NCBI GenBank assembly: GCA_031261765.1
Contig: JAISJA010000031.1
Span: forward strand, 1-12,981
Direction of reading: 5' to 3'
DNA length: 12,981 nucleotides
From: Coriobacteriales bacterium
GTDB lineage: Bacteria; Actinomycetota; Coriobacteriia; Coriobacteriales; UBA8131
Below are positions 7,674-12,981 of this stretch, in pieces. The translations under genes were made by a program, and so were the position numbers. The notes beneath the pieces were generated by a model, which was not told the DNA's origin, did not search any database, and saw nothing but the letters and a program-made list of their open reading frames with translations. Position 1 is the stretch's first letter. Each line of letters begins with the position of its first letter.

Positions 7674-8351
7674 ATGTATATCTCAAAGAAAAAGGAACGC
7701 ACGCTTAAAGCCGTTGAGAACCTCGACTTTGGCGAACAGTCGCGCGCCGGGCTTGGCGTTGACATAATAGAGACCGACCGTATGGAGCAGGCCATAAAAC
7801 GCACGCCAAGGTTCGTGGAACGCGTGTTCACGGATGGCGAGCGCGAATACGCCTTTGGCAAGGCGCGTCCGGCAGTGCATTACGCGTTGTTTTTCGCCGC
7901 CCGCGAGGCGGTGTTAAAAGCGCTTGGTATAGGCTTCAGCGAGGCCACAAGCTGGAAAGACGTGGAGGTCGCGCACGATAAGCGCGGGCGTCCTTATCCC
8001 ATTTTAAGCGGGCACGCGCTGGACGTGGCGCATGAGCAGGGCGTAGTGGACATGCAGCTTTCTTTGTCGTATACGCATAACGTTGGCGTGGCGTCTGCCG
8101 TGGCCATAAAGGAGACCGACCGCCCGCGCCCAAACGATGACGTAGACCCACGCAAGGACCTTGAACAACGTTTCAAAGAGATGCGTGCCATGCTGGACGA
8201 TATGGAAAACGAGTTGCACAACGGGGAAGTAGCAAGCGTGCCAGATGACACCGATAAGTCCGGTACTGCCGATGCGGTCATGGACGGTGATAGTACCATT
8301 GGCGTTAACGCGGCAGCCGATGCCGATAACTCCGGCGAGCCTGCAGACTAG
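7674..8351 (+). CDS. acpS: Holo-[acyl-carrier-protein] synthase with acidic C-terminal extension
   Basis: AcpS moves 4'-phosphopantetheine from coenzyme A to a serine of acyl carrier protein, switching on fatty-acid synthesis in the cytoplasm. The core spans residues 26-145: GLGVDIIE with metal-ligand Asp30, RFVERVFTDGE, and FFAAREAVLKALGIGF with Glu78 and Lys82, then GRPYPILSG and SLSYTHN, where Tyr replaces the common His of the SxSH motif. The chosen ATG at 7674 gives 225 residues; a GTG at 7635 lies upstream of the -10 box and is rejected. Typical AcpS has about 120 residues. Here a 25-residue lysine-rich N-terminus and an 80-residue tail are added. The tail begins with a charged helix (DLEQRFKEMRAMLDDMENEL) and ends in a disordered Asp/Ala-rich segment. 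The transcript appears to be leaderless, and nnrD starts 8 bases after the stop, so they probably share an operon. Confidence 0.9.
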   Translation: MYISKKKERTLKAVENLDFGEQSRAGLGVDIIETDRMEQAIKRTPRFVERVFTDGEREYAFGKARPAVHYALFFAAREAVLKALGIGFSEATSWKDVEVAHDKRGRPYPILSGHALDVAHEQGVVDMQLSLSYTHNVGVASAVAIKETDRPRPNDDVDPRKDLEQRFKEMRAMLDDMENELHNGEVASVPDDTDKSGTADAVMDGDSTIGVNAAADADNSGEPAD

Positions 8352-8359
8352 CATGCACA

Positions 8360-9211
8360 ATGGAACCCCTACCCAGCATACCGCCTGACGCCAACAAGTA
8401 TACCCGTGGCAGCCTGCTTATACTGGCCGGCAGTGCGCGGTATCCGGGCGCGGCCGTAATGGCCGCCCAGGCCGCGGCGCGTACGGGTGCTGGCTATGTG
8501 ACGCTTGCCGTTCCGGGGCGCGTCGCCGCAACGTGCGCGCATGCGCACCTATTATCTATTCCCGTTATGGAGGTCGCGGAGAGCGAGCGGTCCAGCGGCG
8601 TGTTTTCCGCGAGCGCATATGACGATCTTGCGAGCAGGCTATCACATTGTGATGCTATCATACTAGGGTTCGGCATAACCGTCACGCCGTCCACTATAGC
8701 GCTCGTCGCTAACGTGTTGCGCGACGCGGAAGTGCCTGTCGTGCTAGACGCAGACGCGCTTAACGCTATTGCCGCAGACGACGATAACCATGACGACGAA
8801 AACCGCGCTGCGCAGGCGCTTATCCAAAGTAAACTATCTTGCGTGCTGACACCGCACGCCGGCGAGCTGGCGCGCCTGCTGCGTACTTTTAGCGTAAACG
8901 ACGCAGACGACCTGGCCCGCAAAACCGGTAGCGTTGTGGTTGCGAAAGGCCCTACGACGCATATAACCGACGGCGCCAGTTCCATAGACTCGTCAGATGG
9001 CACTCCCGCGCTTGCGAAGGCAGGTACAGGCGATGTGCTGGCGGGTATTATAGGCTCGCTTGTCGCACAGGGCATGAGTGCGCTTGCCGCAGCCAAAGCC
9101 GGCGTTCATATACACGGCGTGGCCGGGCGTATTGCCGCAGACCGTCTTGGCGTTCGTGGCGTAATGGCCGAAGACGTGATAGAGGCCATACCGCAAGCAA
9201 TGTTACAATAA
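8360..9211 (+). CDS. nnrD: ADP-dependent NAD(P)H-hydrate dehydratase
   Basis: NnrD uses ADP to dehydrate damaged S-NAD(P)HX hydrates back to NAD(P)H, a metabolite-repair step. The 283-residue protein is the ribokinase-fold dehydratase domain alone. The N-terminal epimerase domain (NnrE) that is fused to it in many bacteria is absent, as in Bacillus YxkO. Visible motifs: YTRGSLLILAGSARYPGAA (14-32), the glycine-rich GFGITV (103-108), VLDADALNAI (128-137), LTPHAGELARLL (163-174), VVAKGPTTHI (193-202) and the nucleotide/catalytic loop AGTGDVLAGI (221-230) with Asp225. The ATG at 8360 starts just past the acpS stop without a clear Shine-Dalgarno site, suggesting translational coupling. No epimerase gene occurs in the window, so that half of the repair pair must lie elsewhere or be missing. 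Confidence 0.93.
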   Translation: MEPLPSIPPDANKYTRGSLLILAGSARYPGAAVMAAQAAARTGAGYVTLAVPGRVAATCAHAHLLSIPVMEVAESERSSGVFSASAYDDLASRLSHCDAIILGFGITVTPSTIALVANVLRDAEVPVVLDADALNAIAADDDNHDDENRAAQALIQSKLSCVLTPHAGELARLLRTFSVNDADDLARKTGSVVVAKGPTTHITDGASSIDSSDGTPALAKAGTGDVLAGIIGSLVAQGMSALAAAKAGVHIHGVAGRIAADRLGVRGVMAEDVIEAIPQAMLQ

Positions 9212-9237
9212 ACCCATAGTGAACAAGGAGAAGCAAC

Positions 9238-9864
9238 ATGCCCCAAAAGCATAAGTTCAATTACTTCGATGCGTTTGAGCGCCAGATAGCATACGCTTGC
9301 AAAGAGGCGGATTTCCTGCATCGCATATTCAGGGAATTCAAGATAGAGGACGTGCCTGAAAACCAGGTGGCTATGCATGAGATCGAGAACGCCGCCGATG
9401 GCGAGAACCATGAGATATTCCAGCACCTGGCCCTTGAATTCGTGACGCCCATAGACCGCGAGGACATAATAGAGCTCGCGAACCACCTTGACGACATCAT
9501 CGACTACATAGAAGACGTCATGCAGCGCCTGTACATGTTCAACATAACGTATATACCGCGCGAAGCCGTAGAGATGGCCGTGCTTATAGAGAAGTCCGTG
9601 TCGGCCTTGCAAGCGGCGCTTAAGGACTTCCGCAACTTCAAGAAGTCAAAGACGTTGGACCAGTTGCTTATCAATGTAAATGACTATGAAGAAGAGGCCG
9701 ACCGCCTGTACCTTGACGCGATACGCGGCCTGTACACTGACCATACCGATGACCCCATATACGTGCTTGGCTGGAACAACATATTCTCACATATGGAGAA
9801 GTGCTGCGACGCCTGCGAGAACACCGCTACGGCAATGGGCACCATCATAATGAAGAACTCCTGA
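9238..9864 (+). CDS. PhoU-like DUF47 protein, phosphate permease accessory protein
   Basis: A 208-residue all-helical protein of the DUF47/TIGR00153 family, distant relatives of PhoU that are usually encoded beside PiT phosphate permeases and are thought to modulate them at the inner face of the membrane. Typical features are acidic metal-binding clusters: HEIENAADGENHEI (47-60), PIDREDIIELANHLDDIIDY (71-90) and NDYEEEADRLYLDAI (148-162). The length fits the family. An AAGGAG ribosome binding site (9225-9230) lies 7 bases before the ATG. The gene begins 26 bases after nnrD with no terminator between them, so read-through from acpS-nnrD is possible. The permease follows after 121 bases. Confidence 0.92.
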   Translation: MPQKHKFNYFDAFERQIAYACKEADFLHRIFREFKIEDVPENQVAMHEIENAADGENHEIFQHLALEFVTPIDREDIIELANHLDDIIDYIEDVMQRLYMFNITYIPREAVEMAVLIEKSVSALQAALKDFRNFKKSKTLDQLLINVNDYEEEADRLYLDAIRGLYTDHTDDPIYVLGWNNIFSHMEKCCDACENTATAMGTIIMKNS

Positions 9865-9903
9865 TAGTCCCTGATTTGGCACCTAAGGCACGATATTCCG
9901 TTT

Positions 9904-9941
9904 CGTCATTCTGCGAGCCGCGTAGCGGCTGCGCAGAATCC
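9904..9941. repeat. REP-like hairpin between the DUF47 gene and the phosphate permease gene
   Basis: A 14-bp stem with one bulged G (9931): ATTCTGCG plus AGCCGC (9908-9921), loop GTA, then GCGGCT and CGCAGAAT (9925-9939). It has the same CGTCATTC...GAATCC flanks as the element at 5219-5245, pointing to one repeat family with varied cores. No T-tract follows. In the mRNA it may protect the upstream message or reduce read-through into the permease. Confidence 0.65.
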
Positions 9942-9985
9942 CATCTTGCATCCAGCGCATTCGCGTCGAAAGCAGCTATAGCCGC

Positions 9986-10978
9986 ATGAGCATAATAATA
10001 GTGTGCGTGGTCGTCGTAGCCATCGGGTTCGAGTTCGTTAACGGCTTCAACGACACGGCAAACTCCATAGCCACGTCCGTGTACACGCGGGCCATGGGAG
10101 TGGGCACCGCCATACTGCTGGCGTCCGCCATGAACTTCGTAGGCGCGCTAGTAAGCGAGAACGTCGCGCATACCATAATAACCGGCCTTATCAACGTTGA
10201 TATAAGCGACTACACCATTTTGGCCGCGCTTATAGGCGCGGTCATTTGGGACCTCATAACGTGGTGGCGCGCCATTCCGTCGTCGTCATCGCACGCGCTT
10301 ATCGGCTCTCTTGTAGGCGCGGTGGTCGTGCACACCATGTCCCTTGGCTCCATCAAATGGGACAATATCTTGGAGAAGATCGTAATTCCGTTGTTCACGT
10401 CGCCTATCATAGGGTTCCTTATAGGCTTTGCCATCATGAAGCTCATATTCGTCTTGTGCGCGCGTTTGCAACGCAGCCGGGTCAACCGTCTGTTCAGACG
10501 CCTGCAAGTGCTCTCAGCGGCTCTCGTGGCCTTCTCACACGGCACTAACGACTCACAGAAGACAATGGGGACCATAACGCTGGCGCTTATAGCCGGCGGC
10601 CTTCTGGGGCCTGACGCGGGCGTGCCGCTTTGGGTTAAGATAGCGTGCGCGCTTGCCATAGCCGCCGGTACGTCGGTTGGCGGATGGCGCGTCATGAAGA
10701 CCGTGGGCTCGGGCGTTACGAAGTTGGAGCCCGCAAGCGGCTTCGCGGCCCAGATGTCAAGCGCCGCAGTCATAGAGACGATGTCTGCCATAGGCGCGCC
10801 TATATCCACCACGCAGGTGGTTACGACGTCTGTCATGGGGGCGGGCAGTGCAAGGCGCCTGCGCTCCGTTAAGTGGCGCACCGCGCGCGACATAGTGGTC
10901 ACGTGGGTCATAACGCTGCCCATAGCCGCCGTCCTTGGCGGCCTTAGCGTCGCGGTCATGCAGCTGTTTGTTGCATAA
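9986..10978 (+). CDS. pit: Low-affinity inorganic phosphate transporter, PiT family
   Basis: PiT permeases carry phosphate (as a metal-phosphate complex in bacteria) into the cell by cation symport. The 330-residue protein is strongly hydrophobic, with about ten predicted membrane segments and both family repeats: GFNDTANSIA (20-29) near the N-terminus and SHGTNDSQK (184-192) in the second half. SHALIGSLVG (102-111) and GAPISTTQVVTTSVMGAG (270-287) are further conserved stretches. The ATG at 9986 gives the short N-terminus normal for this family. I see no good Shine-Dalgarno site or separate promoter. Expression probably comes by read-through from the DUF47 gene across the REP-like hairpin. 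ATA encodes 23 of its 35 isoleucines (8 ATC, 4 ATT). Confidence 0.95.
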   Translation: MSIIIVCVVVVAIGFEFVNGFNDTANSIATSVYTRAMGVGTAILLASAMNFVGALVSENVAHTIITGLINVDISDYTILAALIGAVIWDLITWWRAIPSSSSHALIGSLVGAVVVHTMSLGSIKWDNILEKIVIPLFTSPIIGFLIGFAIMKLIFVLCARLQRSRVNRLFRRLQVLSAALVAFSHGTNDSQKTMGTITLALIAGGLLGPDAGVPLWVKIACALAIAAGTSVGGWRVMKTVGSGVTKLEPASGFAAQMSSAAVIETMSAIGAPISTTQVVTTSVMGAGSARRLRSVKWRTARDIVVTWVITLPIAAVLGGLSVAVMQLFVA

Positions 10979-11062
10979 GTTACTTGAACCTCGCTACGCG
11001 GCAATCAGTCCAATCATATTAATAAGTTCGCATACTCGTATACTAGTATATGTCGATAAACG

Positions 11063-12355
11063 CTAACTAACTAGTGTTTCCGATAAATACAACGGCAAAT
11101 TCTGAATAACATCGTTTTCTTTATACGGCAGCAACGATAATTTGTATGCCTTTGATAAATCGAACTTCTCGATGAAATTGGAAAGGCTTTTGCTCTTAAG
11201 GTTCCTGGTTGCTTTAACCTCTATAGGGATGGGCATGCCATTTTGTTCAATCATGAAGTCTATCTCAGTCTTCGCGTCATCGCTTGAATAATAATACAGC
11301 GTGGCGCCACCGGATACGAGCTGCTGTGCGACGAACTGCTCAGTTAACGCCCCTTTGAATTCTGTAAACAGTGCGTCATCCTCAAGCAATGAACGCGCGT
11401 CTAATCCGCTTAGCGCGCCCAAAAGCCCAATGTCATTCATGAATAATTTAAAAGCGCTTAGGTCCTCATAGTGTTTCAACGGCGCTTTTGCGCGGTTAAC
11501 GCGTTGTACTTTATGCAATATACCGGCATCCAAAAGCCATTGTATGGCCAGCTCGTAGTCTTTGGCACGGGCGCCTTTCTTCAACACTCCGTATATGAAT
11601 TTCTTGTTGTCTTTTGCCAGCTGCGATGGTACGGAATCAAACACCATTTGGATACGGGGAACTATATTAAGCGGTGCGTGTTTGCTGAAATCACGTTCGT
11701 AGTTATCAACGATCTCTCTTTGTATATCGCGCACGGCGAAAAAATCATGCTCGGTGGCGAACGATTGCACAGCTTCGGGCATTCCGCCAACGAAAAGATA
11801 CTGCCTAAGCAGGGAGACATATTCGTCGTGGAACGTCTGTCTTAATTCGCTGGTTCCACCTATAAGGGTGTTCGCGTATGTGTCAGATTTAATAGCTTGA
11901 ACGAATTCAAAGAAAGACATAGGGTAAAGATACAGCGAGTTCACTTTGCCAACTGGGAACGACGTTCCGCTATGCAGCGTGACCCCAAGCAAACTACCAG
12001 CTACTGCTATGTGATATTCGGGACATTGCTCATATATATACTTCAGTGATGATATCGCGCTTGGGATTTCCTGTATTTCATCAAGGATTATAAGCGTATT
12101 TTGCGGAGCAAAACTGAATCCTGCTTCGGTTTCCAGCCCGGCGATAATAGAAGTAGCATTATTGTTATCGGCGAACAGGTTCTGCATACGTTTATTATCA
12201 GACATGAGTATATATGCGGTTTTCTCATAATTCTGTTTTCCGAACTCCTGTAGCAGCCAGGTCTTGCCAACTTGACGCGCACCATATACGATGAGCGGTT
12301 TACGCTTGCTACTATCGTGCCAACGTTCCAGTTCTTTTATCAGTTTTCGATACAT
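11063..12355 (-). CDS. AAA family ATPase with DUF4143 domain (AAA_14 type)
   Basis: A 430-residue ATPase of a family common in accessory regions of bacteria and archaea; its cellular role is not established. The AAA_14 domain has Walker A GARQVGKT (25-32), Walker B LIILDEIQEIP (88-98) with Asp92-Glu93, and GSLLG (120-124). The C-terminal DUF4143 part includes NDIGLLGAL (307-315) and ends with a PD-(D/E)XK-like pattern: Glu339, Asp366 (TEIDF) and Glu379-x-Lys381 (IEVKA). The start at 12355 (MYRKLIKEL) is preferred over an ATG 23 codons upstream, which lies beyond the predicted transcription start. The gene is far more AT-rich than its neighbours (19/60 GC at 11101-11160, 21/60 at 11881-11940), suggesting acquisition by transfer, although ATA still serves 15 of 28 isoleucines. 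It is convergent with the permease gene, and no partner gene is visible. Confidence 0.93.
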   Translation of the reverse strand: MYRKLIKELERWHDSSKRKPLIVYGARQVGKTWLLQEFGKQNYEKTAYILMSDNKRMQNLFADNNNATSIIAGLETEAGFSFAPQNTLIILDEIQEIPSAISSLKYIYEQCPEYHIAVAGSLLGVTLHSGTSFPVGKVNSLYLYPMSFFEFVQAIKSDTYANTLIGGTSELRQTFHDEYVSLLRQYLFVGGMPEAVQSFATEHDFFAVRDIQREIVDNYERDFSKHAPLNIVPRIQMVFDSVPSQLAKDNKKFIYGVLKKGARAKDYELAIQWLLDAGILHKVQRVNRAKAPLKHYEDLSAFKLFMNDIGLLGALSGLDARSLLEDDALFTEFKGALTEQFVAQQLVSGGATLYYYSSDDAKTEIDFMIEQNGMPIPIEVKATRNLKSKSLSNFIEKFDLSKAYKLSLLPYKENDVIQNLPLYLSETLVS

Positions 12356-12361
12356 ATAGTG

Positions 12362-12368
12362 CCTTCTT
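12362..12368 (-). promoter_or_regulatory. Ribosome binding site of the AAA ATPase gene
   Basis: AAGAAGG on the minus strand, 6 bases before the ATG at 12355. It supports this start over the upstream in-frame ATG. Confidence 0.65.
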
Positions 12369-12395
12369 GAGTATATTAAAACATTTGTTTGGAAA

Positions 12396-12424
12396 ATAGT
12401 AGCAGATATACACACTTTTTGCAA
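12396..12424 (-). promoter_or_regulatory. Promoter of the AAA ATPase gene
   Basis: On the minus strand, TTGCAA (12424-12419), a 17-base spacer and TACTAT (12401-12396). The expected start near 12389 gives a leader of about 34 bases. The -35 box sits in the centre of the nearer palindrome (12411-12436), so a protein bound there would block RNA polymerase. Confidence 0.7.
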
Positions 12425-12436
12425 GTAAAAAATGTG
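12411..12436. promoter_or_regulatory. Operator-like palindrome 1, over the -35 box of the ATPase gene
   Basis: CACACTTTTT (12411-12420) and AAAAAATGTG (12427-12436) are inverted arms with one mismatch around the centre GCAAGT. It is the weaker of two copies; the core TTTTTGC(A/C)AGTAAAAA is shared with the second copy. Confidence 0.65.
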
Positions 12437-12439
12437 CTT

Positions 12440-12473
12440 ATACTACACTTTTTGCCAGTAAAAAGTGTAGTAT
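12440..12473. promoter_or_regulatory. Operator-like palindrome 2, upstream of the ATPase promoter
   Basis: Perfect 14-base arms, ATACTACACTTTTT (12440-12453) and AAAAAGTGTAGTAT (12460-12473), surround GCCAGT. Its centre is 33 bases from that of palindrome 1, about three helical turns, so two dimers could bind on one face of the DNA. There is no terminator-like T-tract after a GC-rich stem. Confidence 0.7.
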
Positions 12474-12562
12474 GTGCACGGCACGGGGTTAAATGGAAGG
12501 CGTGTAGACCGCAGTCGCCACATGTGTCCTGCGCGGGATAATCTAATCACCGCCTTGCCTAT

Positions 12563-12946
12563 CTAGCTATCTAGTGTAGCTTGCAGTTCTTTTTGCTTCC
12601 GTAGCGCATTCGGTATAAGCGTCAATATAATGGCACAAAGCACGGCCCATACGCCACCGCCTATATCGAAAAACGCGACAAAACCGCCCGACGCCTCATT
12701 GAGTATGAAGCTAGCGAACGCGGCATATAAGATGATACCGGGTATGAAAAACCCACGTGCGGCCTTATACTTCTTGAAGAACACGGACATACCCGCGATA
12801 AAGCCGCACAAAGCGGCGCTGCCCGCAAGCGAGAACTCCACTATGGATATCGGTATGAGTTTAAAAGACTGTACAGCCATGAAATACCCTAATTGTGAAC
12901 CTTCCAAGGGCGACGGGTACGACAAAGACGGGTCTGGTGGCGTCAT
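12563..12946 (-). CDS. Small membrane protein of unknown function, start uncertain
   Basis: I do not recognise this protein. From the ATG at 12946 it has 127 residues: a Pro/Ser-rich stretch (3-18), three predicted membrane helices at about 30-54, 64-83 and 92-112, and a basic-to-polar C-terminal tail (RKQKELQATLDS). The charge pattern (KKYKAARG between helices 1 and 2) suggests a cytoplasmic loop there. The frame stays open to the right edge of the window (reading VVVLSCSA just before this Met), so the true start may lie outside. A later Met at 12880 has a weak AGGG six bases upstream and would start just before helix 1. Codon choice (ATA isoleucines, GC-rich third positions) matches the chromosome rather than the AT-rich ATPase gene next to it. 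No terminator is visible after the stop. Confidence 0.6.
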   Translation of the reverse strand: MTPPDPSLSYPSPLEGSQLGYFMAVQSFKLIPISIVEFSLAGSAALCGFIAGMSVFFKKYKAARGFFIPGIILYAAFASFILNEASGGFVAFFDIGGGVWAVLCAIILTLIPNALRKQKELQATLDS

Positions 12947-12981
12947 CGCACTGCAAGAGAGGACAACGACCTCGGCGAGGC

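Noticed and set aside
10210..11004. 264-codon open frame on the minus strand opposite the phosphate permease gene
   Set aside because: It mirrors a clear PiT gene, has Met/Thr/Arg-heavy composition typical of an antisense shadow in GC-rich DNA, and shows no motif or start signal.
11039..11050. Palindrome TATACTAGTATA in the convergent gap after the phosphate permease gene
   Set aside because: A perfect 12-base AT-rich palindrome without a partner repeat, stem-loop geometry or promoter context; chance is sufficient in this AT-rich gap.
12440..12473. Long palindrome considered as a transcription terminator
   Set aside because: The stem is AT-rich with no following T-tract, and the related second copy overlaps a promoter, so an operator is the better reading.
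12559..12574. Tandem CTATCTAG repeat at the stop codon of the last gene
   Set aside because: Only two 8-base copies, with no flanking structure or mobile gene; too short to call a target duplication or attachment site.

Overview
The window looks like the chromosome of a high-GC actinobacterium of the class Coriobacteriia, possibly an Eggerthella relative. The evidence is an InlB-type surface protein with a three-helix C-terminal tail, an actinobacterial-type dGTPase, an Mfd with Ala/Gly-rich inserts, and GC-rich coding (42/60 GC in 4201-4260). This placement is inference from protein style; the window has no rRNA marker. A strong codon habit runs through it: ATA is the favoured isoleucine codon (23 of 35 Ile codons in the phosphate permease).

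Layout from left to right: (1) 1-1391, the 3' part of a surface protein with a DUF11-like domain, two InlB B-repeats and three membrane helices, closed by a strong intrinsic terminator. (2) 1550-5179, mfd, the transcription-repair coupling factor. (3) 5310-6317, a dGTPase-like HD phosphohydrolase. (4) 6482-7612, a secreted coiled-coil plus NlpC/P60 peptidoglycan hydrolase. (5) 7674-9211, acpS and nnrD, eight bases apart and probably one operon (CoA-dependent carrier-protein activation and NAD(P)H-hydrate repair). (6) 9238-10978, a PhoU-like DUF47 protein and a PiT phosphate permease, a standard low-affinity phosphate uptake pair. (7) 11063-12355 on the minus strand, an AT-rich AAA ATPase of the DUF4143 family behind a promoter that carries two tandem palindromes. 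(8) 12563-12946 on the minus strand, an unrecognised small membrane protein whose start is uncertain.

The left 11 kb is mostly ordinary housekeeping. Signals worth a second look are the paired palindromes over the ATPase promoter, the -10 boxes placed exactly where mfd, dgt and acpS mRNAs would begin at or within two bases of the ATG (leaderless transcripts), an inverted repeat bracketing the acpS promoter, the AUA preference, and two REP-like hairpins in intergenic gaps. I see no CRISPR array, tRNA, rRNA, integrase or insertion sequence, and no clear new multi-gene system.
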